64,000 bases of DNA from Janthinobacterium sp. FW305-129 (GTDB lineage Bacteria > Pseudomonadota > Gammaproteobacteria > Burkholderiales > Burkholderiaceae_D). The position numbers were made by a program, and so were the translations under genes. Position 1 is the stretch's first letter, and each line of letters opens with the position of its first letter. A model generated the notes under the pieces. That model was not told the DNA's origin. It searched no databases and saw only the letters and a list, made by a program, of their open reading frames with translations. Location: NCBI RefSeq assembly GCF_020858115.1, contig NZ_JACYMM010000010.1, positions 217,933 to 281,932 of the forward strand, given 5' to 3'. Shown here piece by piece: positions 29,472 through 38,419 of the stretch.

Positions 29472-30602
29472 ATGAAATTCTATTTTGTGACATGTCTGTT
29501 GACACTCGCACTTGCTGCCGAAGCGGCTATGTCGTCCCCGACATTAGACGAAGTCAACACGGCATATGAGGCGAAAGATTACCCTGCGTCTTTAACGGGC
29601 TACGCGAAACTCGCTGCGGATGGTAATGCAGTGGCGCAGAACAAGTTGGGCGAGATGTACGCCAACGGCGTGGGTACTTCAAAAGATGAGCAACGGGCGG
29701 TTTCATGGTATCGAAAAGCTGCGGAGCAGGGCTTGGCCGATGCGCAGCAGAACCTGGCGGTAATGTACGGCAAAGGAAAGGGAGTCCCCCAGGATTGGCA
29801 ACAGGCTCTGGCTTGGCATCACAAGGCGGCAGAGCAGGGCTACGCTCTCGCACAGTTTTTCATGGGAGGGATGTACGAATTCGGACATGGGGTTTCCAAG
29901 GATCCAGTGCAAGCTATCAGTTGGTATCGCAGAGCCGCCGATGATGGGTTTGCTCGTGCGCAATATCGTATGGGAACGGCAGCGGCAGACGGGTGGGGCA
30001 TGCCTGAGGACGGACAGCAGGCGGTGACCTGGTATCGCAAGGCTGCTGAACAAGGGCATGCCAACGCACAGCTTGAATTGGGCTTGGCGTTCGCCAGTGG
30101 GGATGGTGTCCCGAAAGACGAGCAGCAAGCGGTGAACTGGTATCGAAAAGCGGCGGCGCAGGGGAGTTCGCGTGGACAGTTCAGTTTGGCATTGGCTTAT
30201 GTCAACGGTACAGGCGTCCCGCGTGACGAAGAGGAAGCTTCGACCTGGTATCGGAAGGCTGCGGAGCAAGGCTACGTCGACGCACAATACAATCTGGGTG
30301 TGCTGTATGCCAGCAGTCGCGGGCCTATCAAGGATGAGAAGCAAGCGGTTAAATGGTATCGCCGAGCGGCGGATCAAGGCGATGCTGGTGCGCAGTACAA
30401 TTTGAGCTTGATGTACCTTTACGGCAGAGGCGTCCCGCAGGATATTCAGCAAGCTTATTTCTGGTGCCTGTTATCTAGCTTCAGAGGCCATAAAGCCGCA
30501 ACCCTATCCAGGCTACTTGCTTCCTTTGACAGCAATGAGACAGACGCGGCGCATGAAAAAATGTTTGCAAAGGTTAAGGCATGGGTGCCAAGAACTGAAT
30601 AG
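29472..30602 (+). CDS. Sel1-repeat (SLR/TPR-like) secreted protein
   Basis: A 376-residue protein with a signal peptide (LTLALAAEAAMS) and about eight tandem Sel1-like repeats of 36 residues (pattern WYRKAAEQGxAxAQxxLGxMYxxGxGVxxD). It forms an alpha-solenoid for protein-protein contacts, probably in the periplasm. Sel1 proteins often act in host interaction or envelope signalling; the target here is unknown. Less GC-rich than its neighbours and flanked by tRNA-Phe direct repeats, so probably acquired. The ATG at 29472 opens directly into the signal peptide with AAAGG upstream; the frame extending to 28983 is spurious. Confidence 0.88.
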   Translation: MKFYFVTCLLTLALAAEAAMSSPTLDEVNTAYEAKDYPASLTGYAKLAADGNAVAQNKLGEMYANGVGTSKDEQRAVSWYRKAAEQGLADAQQNLAVMYGKGKGVPQDWQQALAWHHKAAEQGYALAQFFMGGMYEFGHGVSKDPVQAISWYRRAADDGFARAQYRMGTAAADGWGMPEDGQQAVTWYRKAAEQGHANAQLELGLAFASGDGVPKDEQQAVNWYRKAAAQGSSRGQFSLALAYVNGTGVPRDEEEASTWYRKAAEQGYVDAQYNLGVLYASSRGPIKDEKQAVKWYRRAADQGDAGAQYNLSLMYLYGRGVPQDIQQAYFWCLLSSFRGHKAATLSRLLASFDSNETDAAHEKMFAKVKAWVPRTE

Positions 30603-30742
30603 GCCTACGCCCTGATCTCAGGCGGTCGTGCTCGGCATGGTGGAGTATATTGACGCTGAGCAACAAGCGGAGCCGCCCGAAGTACGGCGGCCGACCAGGC
30701 ATCATAGATGGGCCGGGACACAGATTTTTTGAGCCAGTAAAC

Positions 30743-30768
30743 AAAAAGCCAACCCGAAGGTTGGCTTT
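30743..30768 (-). terminator. Terminator of tRNA-Phe (first intact copy)
   Basis: 10-bp stem (AAAGCCAACC / GGTTGGCTTT) with a CGAA tetraloop, followed on the minus strand by a T-run; 22 bases past the tRNA 3' end. Confidence 0.85.
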
Positions 30769-30790
30769 GTGCTATGTGCTGCTGAATTCT

Positions 30791-30866
30791 TGGTGGCCCG
30801 GGGCGGAATCGAACCACCGACACAAGGATTTTCAATCCTCTGCTCTACCGACTGAGCTACCAGGCC
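30791..30866 (-). tRNA. tRNA-Phe (GAA)
   Basis: 76-nt tRNA with encoded CCA. Acceptor stem GGCCTGG pairs with CCGGGCC, the anticodon loop TTGAAAA gives anticodon GAA, and the T-loop is TTCGATT. Identical in sequence to the copy at 39662-39737, and the two share the upstream flank (AATTATAGCAG). Confidence 0.98.
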
Positions 30867-30985
30867 AAGGCGGCGAATTATAGCAGAAAGACTTTCCACC
30901 TGACCAGAGCTAGCTGTGTTCAAATGCAACAGATGGCCAAAACATGGTGTTTTGGCATCCTTGTATGAGCTGAAGGGATGTGGCG

Positions 30986-31756
30986 ATGCGGCGACGTATT
31001 GGAGTGCAGGGCCTGGCGGCTGCGGGCTTGTTCAGTTTGTTTTGCGGTACGGCGCGGGCCGATGGCCTGGCCGATCTGAATGCGGCGCTGGCGCGCTTGC
31101 AGGGGCAGTTGCCCATCAAGGCGCAGGTGGAGTCGAAAACCTGGCGCCGCGAGGGCGAGGGCAAGGCGGCGGAAGAGGATAGCGGCCAGGCCACGGTGGC
31201 TGTCGAAGGCGGACCGGCGGGCTTGCAAGTGCTCTACGGCAAGGACTTGCTGGCGAAAGTGGAAGCCGAGCAGCGCGCCAGGGTGAAAGATCCGAAGGTC
31301 AAGACGCCGATCGGCTTTGCGCTGGGGGAAATGAAGGCGGCGGAGTTGCGTTCCATGGTGTCGGCGGCCGATTCCCTGTCGCGCGAGATCGAGGAAGCCG
31401 TGTTCAGCGGCGAAAAGATGGATAGCTACAAGGGCAAGCCGGCACGCCTGCTCAGTTTTACCTTATCGCTCGACAAGGTACCTGAGAAAGACCGCAAGTA
31501 TGTGAAGAAGTTCGACGGCGGCATCGAGGTGTGGATCGCCGCCGACGGCACGCCGCTGGCCAGCCATTTTCACTTTGACGTCAGCGGGCGCGCTTTCGTC
31601 GTCGTCAGCTTTACGCAAAAGACGGACGAGACGCGCCTGTATGGCGTCAGCGGCGACCGCTTATTGTTGCTGCGTAAGGAAAGCAGGAATGCCACCTCGG
31701 GTGCGGGCGAGAAAGTGGAAAGCAAAATCATCAAGACCTTGCAGCTGCAATCCTGA
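30986..31756 (+). CDS. Periplasmic protein of unknown function
   Basis: A 256-residue protein with a signal peptide (GLAAAGLFSLFCGTARA). The mature region is rich in charged residues, with alternating strands (VEVWIAADGTPLASHFHF-like pattern, AFVVVSFTQKTDETRLYGV) that suggest a lipocalin- or LolA-like beta fold. No family was firmly recognised. The ATG at 30986 has AAGGGA 8 bases before; a GTG at 30980 is an alternative. Single-gene unit ending in an intrinsic terminator. Confidence 0.78.
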   Translation: MRRRIGVQGLAAAGLFSLFCGTARADGLADLNAALARLQGQLPIKAQVESKTWRREGEGKAAEEDSGQATVAVEGGPAGLQVLYGKDLLAKVEAEQRARVKDPKVKTPIGFALGEMKAAELRSMVSAADSLSREIEEAVFSGEKMDSYKGKPARLLSFTLSLDKVPEKDRKYVKKFDGGIEVWIAADGTPLASHFHFDVSGRAFVVVSFTQKTDETRLYGVSGDRLLLLRKESRNATSGAGEKVESKIIKTLQLQS

Positions 31757-31774
31757 AATGTTGCAAAACCTCAC

Positions 31775-31800
31775 AAGCCGCTGATCCAGCGGCTTTTTTT
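31775..31800 (+). terminator. Intrinsic terminator
   Basis: 9-bp stem (AAGCCGCTG / CAGCGGCTT) with a 3-nt loop and a run of seven or more T. Its T-run reaches the stop codon of the convergent lipoprotein gene. Confidence 0.9.
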
Positions 31801-32236
31801 ACATCGCCGAACTGCCGCCCAGGCCGCTCTTTTGCAGCACGCAGCGTCCCGCTTCGCAGGTGGCGCCCGGGTCCGTGACGATGGAGCAGGTCGACATCAT
31901 GCCGTCCGCCTGCTGCTGCTTGCGGCTGGCCTCGGCGTGCGCCTGGGCCAGCGCCTTGAGTTTCTTGCCGTCATTGCTTTTGCTGGACCAGGCCAGGTAG
32001 CGCTCGGGGCCGCCGCAAGCCTTGGCGCCGATGGCGATGGTCTGGCATTGCTGGGTGGAGTCGCAGGCGGCGGCGCCCGCTTCCGCCTGGATTTGCGCCA
32101 GCAAGCCGGCATTGCCGGGTGCGGGCGGGGCATCTTGTGCGGGGGCGCTGCCGCAGGCACTGGCGCCCAGCAGCAGGAAGCTGGCGCATGCGGCGCGCAG
32201 CAGGGGCAACAGGGCGGAGTAGGTTGGCGTTTGCAT
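31799..32236 (-). CDS. Small Cys-containing lipoprotein
   Basis: A 145-residue protein with lipobox GASAC (Cys about 28) after a signal peptide. The mature part has four further Cys (AACDSTQQCQT, KACGGPERY, STCSIV and TCEAGRCVL), probably disulphide bonded. The segment CQTIAIGAKACGGPERYLAWS resembles a family of hypothetical betaproteobacterial lipoproteins; function unknown. The ATG at 32236 has GAGGG close upstream; the frame extends to 32284 without clear support. Confidence 0.78.
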   Translation of the reverse strand: MQTPTYSALLPLLRAACASFLLLGASACGSAPAQDAPPAPGNAGLLAQIQAEAGAAACDSTQQCQTIAIGAKACGGPERYLAWSSKSNDGKKLKALAQAHAEASRKQQQADGMMSTCSIVTDPGATCEAGRCVLQKSGLGGSSAM

Positions 32237-32331
32237 GCCCTCATCATGTGCCACGCTTGCCCAAATGGCAAGCGCGATTCGCATTGGCCAGAACCTTGAT
32301 CCCCGTCATTTTCATTGTCAAGCAGTCAAAG

Positions 32332-32345
32332 TTAATATAAATCAA
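32332..32345 (+). promoter_or_regulatory. FNR/ANR-like box upstream of peroxidase gene
   Basis: TTAATATAAATCAA matches the FNR consensus TTGAT-N4-ATCAA at 9 of 10 defined positions. About 98 bp upstream of the di-haem peroxidase start; genes of this type are commonly induced under low oxygen. Confidence 0.5.
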
Positions 32346-32443
32346 CATCCAATCTGCGATGTACGGGTGGCAACCGGGCCGGTGCGCTGCATTCCCGCGC
32401 CGGCGCGTGCCGCCGATTCGGGAATGTTTCCAGGAGTTAGACT

Positions 32444-33439
32444 ATGCGCCGCACCCTCTCACCCTTCCTCTTCATCACCAGCCTGGCCTTCGGCGGCGTC
32501 CTGCATGCCGCGGAAAAGGAGCCGATCCAGCCGATCAAGGCCGCCAAGGTGGCCAATCCGGCCATGGTCGAGCTGGGCAAGAAACTGTTTTTTGACCCGC
32601 GCCTGTCGCGCTCCGGCTTTATTTCCTGCAACAGCTGCCATAACCTGAGCATGGGTGGCACGGACAATATCAAGACTTCGATCGGCCACAACTGGCAGCG
32701 CGGGCCGATCAACTCACCCACGGTGCTCAATGCCAGCATGAACGTGGCGCAGATGTGGGATGGCCGCGCCAAGGATTTGCAGGAGCAGGCGGACGGCCCC
32801 ATCGCCAATCCCGGCGAAATGGCTTTTACGCACGAGCTGGCCATCGACGTGCTGGCCTCGATTCCCGCCTACCGCAAGGAATTCAAGCAGGTGTTTGGCC
32901 AGGATAAATTGACCATCGAACAAGTCACGCGCGCCATCGCCGTCTTCGAGGAAGTGCTGGTGACGCCCGGTTCGCGCTTCGACCAATGGCTGATGGGCAA
33001 GAAAAGCGCGCTGACGAAAGACGAGCTGGCCGGCTACCAGTTATTTAAATCCAGCGGCTGCATCGCCTGCCATAACGGCCCCGCCGTGGGCGGCAATACT
33101 TTCCAGAAGATGGGCGTGGTGGAACCGTATAAAACGGCGATGACGGCCGAAGGGCGCTCGGCCGTGACGGGCAAGGATGCGGACCGCTTCAACTTCAAGG
33201 TGCCGACCCTGCGCAACGTGGAATTGACGTACCCGTACTTTCACGATGGCGAAGCGGCGACCCTGACGCAAGCCGTCGACGTGATGGGCCGCTTGCAGCT
33301 GGGCCGCACGTTTACGCCCGATGAAAACGCGAAACTGGTGGCCTTCCTGAAAACCCTGACGGGCAAGCAGCCGCACCTCGTGCTGCCGATCCTGCCGCCA
33401 TCGAGCGACACGACGCCGCGGCCCGTGCCGTTTGACTGA
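32444..33439 (+). CDS. Di-haem cytochrome c peroxidase
   Basis: A 331-residue periplasmic enzyme reducing hydrogen peroxide to water with electrons from small cytochromes. The signal peptide ends near LHAAEK. Two c-type haem motifs are present: C62-x-x-C65-H66 (CNSCH, low-potential haem) and C206-x-x-C209-H210 (CIACH). The conserved NVAQMWDGRAKDL and KVPTLRNVELTYPYFHDG segments identify the CcpA/MauG superfamily, in the CcpA branch by length. Preceded by an FNR-like box. GGAG lies before the ATG. Confidence 0.93.
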   Translation: MRRTLSPFLFITSLAFGGVLHAAEKEPIQPIKAAKVANPAMVELGKKLFFDPRLSRSGFISCNSCHNLSMGGTDNIKTSIGHNWQRGPINSPTVLNASMNVAQMWDGRAKDLQEQADGPIANPGEMAFTHELAIDVLASIPAYRKEFKQVFGQDKLTIEQVTRAIAVFEEVLVTPGSRFDQWLMGKKSALTKDELAGYQLFKSSGCIACHNGPAVGGNTFQKMGVVEPYKTAMTAEGRSAVTGKDADRFNFKVPTLRNVELTYPYFHDGEAATLTQAVDVMGRLQLGRTFTPDENAKLVAFLKTLTGKQPHLVLPILPPSSDTTPRPVPFD

Positions 33440-33450
33440 ATGAGTCTATG

Positions 33451-33475
33451 AAAAATGCCCGCATCAAGCGGGCAT
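33451..33475 (-). terminator. Intrinsic terminator of the S9 peptidase gene
   Basis: 8-bp stem (ATGCCCGC / GCGGGCAT) with a 5-nt loop followed on the minus strand by five T; 7 bases past the stop. Also lies 16 bases past the peroxidase stop. Confidence 0.85.
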
Positions 33476-33481
33476 CGGGGT

Positions 33482-35869
33482 TTATTTCAATGTTCTCTGG
33501 AACAACTGATAGATGCGGCGGTACTCGTCATACCACGCCTCCGGCTGCACGAAGCCGTGGCGCTCCATCGGGTAGCTGGCCATTTCCCAGTTATCCTTTT
33601 TGAGCTCGATCAAGCGCTGCGACAGGCGCACGGAATCCTGGTAAAACACGTTGTCGTCGATCATGCCGTGGGCGATCAGGAGGTTGCCCGTCAGTTTATC
33701 GGCGTATTCGATCGGCGACGAGATTTTATACGCCTGCGGGTCGACTTCCGGCGTGTTCAGGATATTTGCCGTGTACTCGTGGTTGTAGGTGGTCCAGTCC
33801 GTCACGGGGCGCAGGGCGGCGCCGGACTTGAAGATGTCCGGCGCGCGCATGAGGGCCATCAGGCTCATGAAGCCGCCATAACTGCCGCCATAGATGCCCA
33901 CGTTCTTGATGTCGCCCTGGTGCCGCGCTGCCAGCCAGTTGGCGCCGTCGATGAAATCTTCCAGTTCCGGGTGGCCCATCTGGCGGTAGATGGCCGTGCG
34001 CCAGGCGCTGCCGTAGCCGAGCGAGGCGCGGTAGTCGACGTCGAGCACGATATAGCCTTGCTGCATCAGAAGGTTGTGGAACATCTGCTCGCGGAAATAC
34101 ACGGGGTAACGCTCGGTGACGTTTTGCAGGTAGCCGGCGCCATGCGCGAACATGACGATCGGATACTGTTTGCCTGCTTCCAGCTGTGCCGGGCGGTACA
34201 GCTTGGCCCAGATCGGCGCCGCGCCATGCGTGGACGGCACTTGCACCAGTTCCGGCATGACCCAGTTGCGCGCCTTGAAGGCCTCGCTGCGCGTATCCGT
34301 CAGGATATTCGCCTTGCCGCCTGCAACGGGAATGGTCGCCAGCTGGGCCGGCAGATAGCTGGCCGAGTAGCGCAGCAGCAGCTTGCCGTTATCGGGCGAC
34401 AGGCCGAAGTTTTCCACGCCTTTCAGATTCGTCACTTCGCGCGCGCCGCCATCGCTGGCCGTGCTGGCGCACACTTCATACGTGCCCGGTGCCTGCCGGT
34501 TGCACATAAAATAGGCATTCTTGCCGTCGCGGCTCCATTCGACGGCGCTTACTTCCCATTTGCCTTGCGTCAATGCGCGCGCGGGCGCGGCGCCCGTTTT
34601 CGCGTAAAGGTGGGCGTAGCCGCTTTCCTCGGACAGATACCACAGGGTGGCGTTGTCCGGTAGCCAGCCGAATTCCTCGGCGCGGCGGTTGACCCAGGCC
34701 GTGTCGCTGATGCGGTGCGCCGGCACCAGGGAGGCGTTGGCCAGATCGACGGTGGCGAGCCAGCCGTCCTTGTTGTCGATGGCGCGCACGCGCACGGCCA
34801 CCTTGGAACCGTCATCGCTCCAGGCGATGCCGTCGCGCTGGGCGTCGATGCGCACGGGGCGGTTGCCTTTCAGCGGCGGCAGTTTTTGCTCGGCGCGTAG
34901 CGAGGCCAGCGGGTCGACCGCGATGCCGGGCAGGCTGTCGAAACCGATCTCGCGCACCTGGCCCGTGCGCAGGTCGGCCAGTTTCAGGCTTTGCGCGATC
35001 GGCATGTTGCGGCCCACGCGCGTGCGCTCGTCGTCCGCTTCCGGGTAGCCCGTTTCCGTGACGTAGCGGGCCAGTTTGCCCAGCTTGCCCTTTTCGGCGG
35101 CCTTGTCTTGCGTGACGAACAGCAGCCAGCGGCCGTCCGGCGAAAGGGCGCTGCCGGAAATGGTGACTTTGTCGCCCAGGTAGATCGGTTCCGGCGCGCG
35201 CGTGGCGTCCAGGCTGCGCTCTTCGTGGCGGCGTTCGCGGCTCGCGTCGCGGTCTTCCTTCTGGCGCGCCAGGTTGACGATCAGGCGCAGCTGCAATTCG
35301 CGCAGGGCGTCCGCTTCCGGCTTGGCGTCCGGGTCCTTGGCCGCGCGCAGCAGGGCGACGGGCGCGCTCAGGCGGTCAGCGCGGCTCCAGCTGAACCAGT
35401 CGCTGCCGCTGCGGTATTGCACGGCGCCGCCGTCGGCGGAATACTGCGGGTCGCTGATGGCGGAGACGCCCCTTGTGATTTGCGTCAAGGCGCCGTTTTT
35501 CAGGTCGCGCTCGAACAAGTCGCCGTTGCGCAGCAGGATGGCGCGCGTGCCGGCCCGGTTGACGACCATCTGCTGGCCATCGAGGTTGGCCAGTTGCGCA
35601 TCGTCAACCTTCTTGCCGCTGTTTAATTTGGCATGCGCGCCGGATACTTGAAAAGTGTCGCGCAAGGGCGAGCCGAGGCGCTTTTGCTTGTAGTAGAGCT
35701 GGCCATTCCAGCCCCACCATGCCGCTTCGACGGGTGTGCCGATCCAGTCGGGATCGGCCATGGCCTGGTCCAGCGTGATCGGCGTGGGCGCGTTGGCGGA
35801 GGGGGCCGCATGGGCGGCGGGCGGCAGAGATAGCAGCAGGAGCGGCAGCAGGGGAAGAACCAGACGCAT
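33482..35869 (-). CDS. S9 family prolyl oligopeptidase / DPP IV-type peptidase
   Basis: A 795-residue secreted peptidase: signal peptide (LLPLLLLSLPPAAHA), a long beta-propeller N-domain of DPP IV type with repeated blades (SPDGRWLLFVTQD, WLPDNATLWYLSEESGYAHLY), and a C-terminal alpha/beta hydrolase domain. The nucleophile Ser is in GIYGGSYGGF, Asp in HGMIDDNV and His in MERHGF. Removes dipeptides or cleaves peptides in the periplasm; exact specificity unknown. The ATG at 35869 gives a clear signal peptide; the open frame running into the neighbour is antisense noise. Confidence 0.92.
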   Translation of the reverse strand: MRLVLPLLPLLLLSLPPAAHAAPSANAPTPITLDQAMADPDWIGTPVEAAWWGWNGQLYYKQKRLGSPLRDTFQVSGAHAKLNSGKKVDDAQLANLDGQQMVVNRAGTRAILLRNGDLFERDLKNGALTQITRGVSAISDPQYSADGGAVQYRSGSDWFSWSRADRLSAPVALLRAAKDPDAKPEADALRELQLRLIVNLARQKEDRDASRERRHEERSLDATRAPEPIYLGDKVTISGSALSPDGRWLLFVTQDKAAEKGKLGKLARYVTETGYPEADDERTRVGRNMPIAQSLKLADLRTGQVREIGFDSLPGIAVDPLASLRAEQKLPPLKGNRPVRIDAQRDGIAWSDDGSKVAVRVRAIDNKDGWLATVDLANASLVPAHRISDTAWVNRRAEEFGWLPDNATLWYLSEESGYAHLYAKTGAAPARALTQGKWEVSAVEWSRDGKNAYFMCNRQAPGTYEVCASTASDGGAREVTNLKGVENFGLSPDNGKLLLRYSASYLPAQLATIPVAGGKANILTDTRSEAFKARNWVMPELVQVPSTHGAAPIWAKLYRPAQLEAGKQYPIVMFAHGAGYLQNVTERYPVYFREQMFHNLLMQQGYIVLDVDYRASLGYGSAWRTAIYRQMGHPELEDFIDGANWLAARHQGDIKNVGIYGGSYGGFMSLMALMRAPDIFKSGAALRPVTDWTTYNHEYTANILNTPEVDPQAYKISSPIEYADKLTGNLLIAHGMIDDNVFYQDSVRLSQRLIELKKDNWEMASYPMERHGFVQPEAWYDEYRRIYQLFQRTLK

Positions 35870-35961
35870 CGGGGATCGCTTTAATAAAAGGGGATGGTGA
35901 AGGTACAGGCTATGAGGCCGGTATTCTAGCGGAGGAGTTTCATGCAGGAAATATCGGAAAG

Positions 35962-38226
35962 CTAAGTCCGGGGCAGGGCCAGCCAGGCGAGAAAGTCGTC
36001 GAGCGGCATCGGCCGCGCATACAGGTAGCCCTGCAAGCCGTCGCAATCGTGGGCGATCAGGAAGTCGGCCTGCTCCTGCGTTTCCACGCCTTCGGCCACG
36101 GCGCGCAAGCCCAGGTGGCGCGCCATGGCCAGGATCGCCTGCACGATGGCCGTGCCGCGCGCATCGCGCGGCGTGTCGTCGATGAAGCGCTTGTCGATTT
36201 TCAGTTCGTACAGCGGCATTGAGGTCAGGTAGGCGAGGCTGGAGTAGCCGGTGCCGAAATCGTCGATGGAAAAGCGGATGCCCAGGGCGGCCAGTTCGCG
36301 CATGCGCGCCAGCGACGCTTCGCGCTGGTCGATCAGCAAGCCTTCCGTCAGTTCCAGGATCAGGGCGCCGGCCGGCGTGCCGTGTTCGGCCAGCGCCGCC
36401 TGCACGCGGGCGGCGAAATCGGGCTGGCGGAACTGGGCCGGACTGACGTTGACGGACAGGGGGACGGGCCGGCCAGCCTGCGCCAGCACCCTGGCGGCGC
36501 GGCACGCTTCGCGCAGGGCCCAGTGCCCGAGCCTGACGATCAGTCCCGATTCCTCGGCGATCGGGATGAAGATGCCGGGCGCGATAAAGCTGCCGTCCGC
36601 CTGCGGCCAGCGCATCAGCAATTCGGCGCCCGTCACCCGGCCATGGCGGTCGACCTGCGGCTGCACGTGCATGCATAATTCACTGGCATCGAGGGCGCGC
36701 GCCAGCGCCCGTTCCAGGGTCAGGCGCCGCTCCACGCCTGCCTGCATGGCCGCTTCAAAGAAGGCGATGCCGTTGCGCCCTTCCGCCTTGGCGCGGTACA
36801 TGGCGATGTCCGCTTCGCGCAGCAGGTCGTGCGCCTGCTGGCCCGCTTTCGGCAGCAGGGTCACGCCGATGCTGGCGCTGCAATGATAGGACTGCCCGTC
36901 GATATCGAAGTCGCGGGCGATGGCGGCGCGGATCTTCTCGGCCACCTGGGCCGCCGCGCGGGCGGCGCTTTCCAGGTCACCGGCCAGGTGCGCCAGCAGG
37001 ACGACGAATTCGTCGCCGCCGATGCGCGCCACCGTGTCGGCCTTGCGCATCAGCTGCGCCAGCCGTTCGCCCGCCAGGCGCAACAGCGCGTCGCCCGTGG
37101 CGTGGCCGCGCGCGTCGTTGATGTGCTTGAAGTGGTCGAGGTCGATGAACATCAGCGCGCTGATGGCAGGGGCGCGCGGCGCGGCGGCCAGCAGGTGGCC
37201 GATGCGGTCCATCAGCAGGCGCCGGTTGGGCAAGCCCGTCAGCACGTCGTAGAAGGCCAGGCGGTGGATGTCCGCTTCCGATTTCTTGCGCTCGTCGATT
37301 TCCCGCTCGACAGCCACCCAGTGCGTCTGCTTGCCGTCCGCATCCGTAAACGGCACCAGTTCCGCCTCGACCCAGTACGCCTTGCCGGCCTTGTTGTAGT
37401 TTAGCAATTCCGCCCTGGCCGGCTGGGCGAGGGCCATGGCGGCGGCGATGCGCGCCAGTTCGCCCGTATCGGTGGCGGGGCCTTGCTGGAACAGCAGGCT
37501 GCGGCCCAGCACCTCGGCGCGCGCATAGCCGCTGCTGCGCTCGAAGGCGTCGTTGACGAAGATGATGCGCGTGGCCGATACCGTGCCGGGGCCGGGCGGG
37601 GCATCGAGCACGTCGGCGATCATCACCATGTCGTTCAGGCGGGCCAGCGCCGTGGCCGTCAAGCCCAGTTCGGCGTTGAGCTGCGACAAGGCCTGGCTGC
37701 TGTCTTCCAGGTGGCGCAGCAGGAAGGCGCAGGACAGGGTCAGCACGGCGGCGATGAACAGGAAGTTCAGGGCCACGATCAGCGCGCGCAGGATGGGAGA
37801 ATCGGGCGTGCCCGGCAGGTGCAGGGCGACGTCGGGATGCAGGCCGAGAAAAAAGATGGTCAGCGAGGTCAGGACCAGGGTCGACAGGGCTGGCCGCATG
37901 CCCAGCAGCAGGGCCGCCAGCACGGGCATGAGCATCATGTAGATCTGGCTGACGGGGCCGATTTTCAGCAGCAGGCCCACGCCCACCAGGTAGGCGACGA
38001 TGAGGAATTGCCACACGCGCCAGCGGTAGGGCATGGCGCGCCAATGCCAGATGACGCCGATCCAGCCGATGGCCAGCAAGTCGAGGGCGACGATGGACCA
38101 GATGGCTTCGCTTGCGGCCAGCAGCGCGCTGGGAATGGCCGTGATGAAACCAAGCAGCAGCACCACCTGCAGCAGGCGGTCAAAGACCTGGCCGCGCCAG
38201 TGCGCGAGATCGTTCGACGCCGCCAC
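35962..38226 (-). CDS. Membrane GGDEF/EAL protein with PAS domain
   Basis: A 754-residue cyclic-di-GMP enzyme. The N-terminal membrane region has about five to six hydrophobic helices (to about residue 180). A PAS/PAC sensor follows (LNDMVMIADV...FERSSGYARAEVLGRSLL). The GGDEF domain has intact RIGGDEFVVL, and the EAL domain has ELLMRW (ExLxR type), SIDDFGTGYSSLAYL and KIDKRFIDD. Both synthase and phosphodiesterase motifs look intact, so direction of net activity cannot be read. The GTG start at 38226 has GGAGAAAGGA upstream. Likely controls biofilm or motility. Confidence 0.92.
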   Translation of the reverse strand: MAASNDLAHWRGQVFDRLLQVVLLLGFITAIPSALLAASEAIWSIVALDLLAIGWIGVIWHWRAMPYRWRVWQFLIVAYLVGVGLLLKIGPVSQIYMMLMPVLAALLLGMRPALSTLVLTSLTIFFLGLHPDVALHLPGTPDSPILRALIVALNFLFIAAVLTLSCAFLLRHLEDSSQALSQLNAELGLTATALARLNDMVMIADVLDAPPGPGTVSATRIIFVNDAFERSSGYARAEVLGRSLLFQQGPATDTGELARIAAAMALAQPARAELLNYNKAGKAYWVEAELVPFTDADGKQTHWVAVEREIDERKKSEADIHRLAFYDVLTGLPNRRLLMDRIGHLLAAAPRAPAISALMFIDLDHFKHINDARGHATGDALLRLAGERLAQLMRKADTVARIGGDEFVVLLAHLAGDLESAARAAAQVAEKIRAAIARDFDIDGQSYHCSASIGVTLLPKAGQQAHDLLREADIAMYRAKAEGRNGIAFFEAAMQAGVERRLTLERALARALDASELCMHVQPQVDRHGRVTGAELLMRWPQADGSFIAPGIFIPIAEESGLIVRLGHWALREACRAARVLAQAGRPVPLSVNVSPAQFRQPDFAARVQAALAEHGTPAGALILELTEGLLIDQREASLARMRELAALGIRFSIDDFGTGYSSLAYLTSMPLYELKIDKRFIDDTPRDARGTAIVQAILAMARHLGLRAVAEGVETQEQADFLIAHDCDGLQGYLYARPMPLDDFLAWLALPRT

Positions 38227-38358
38227 GCTGCCGTCCTTTCTCCAGAATGCCGTGTAACCGTACTGAGCAGTAGGTTGATTAAATACTACGCGTTATCTTT
38301 CTCCATGTCATCTTGATCATTAAGCATGGTTGCCTGCCGGGCGGCGTGTTGCTGGCGC

Positions 38359-38384
38359 AAAAAAAAGCCAGCCTGTCGGCTGGC
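38359..38384 (-). terminator. Intrinsic terminator of psiF
   Basis: GCCAGCC / GGCTGGC stem with a 4-nt loop, followed on the minus strand by a run of eight T. Confidence 0.88.
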
Positions 38385-38419
38385 GCTGTGCAGCGCGCAC
38401 TGGCGCTTCGAAGCGGCGC

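Noticed and set aside
30637..30732. 31-codon frame between the Sel1 gene and tRNA-Phe
   Set aside because: No ribosome site or recognisable product; composition is compatible with chance.
33482..36676. Long N-terminal extension of the S9 peptidase into the GGDEF/EAL gene
   Set aside because: The extension is an Arg/Ala/Pro-rich shadow of the cyclase gene; the signal peptide begins at 35869.
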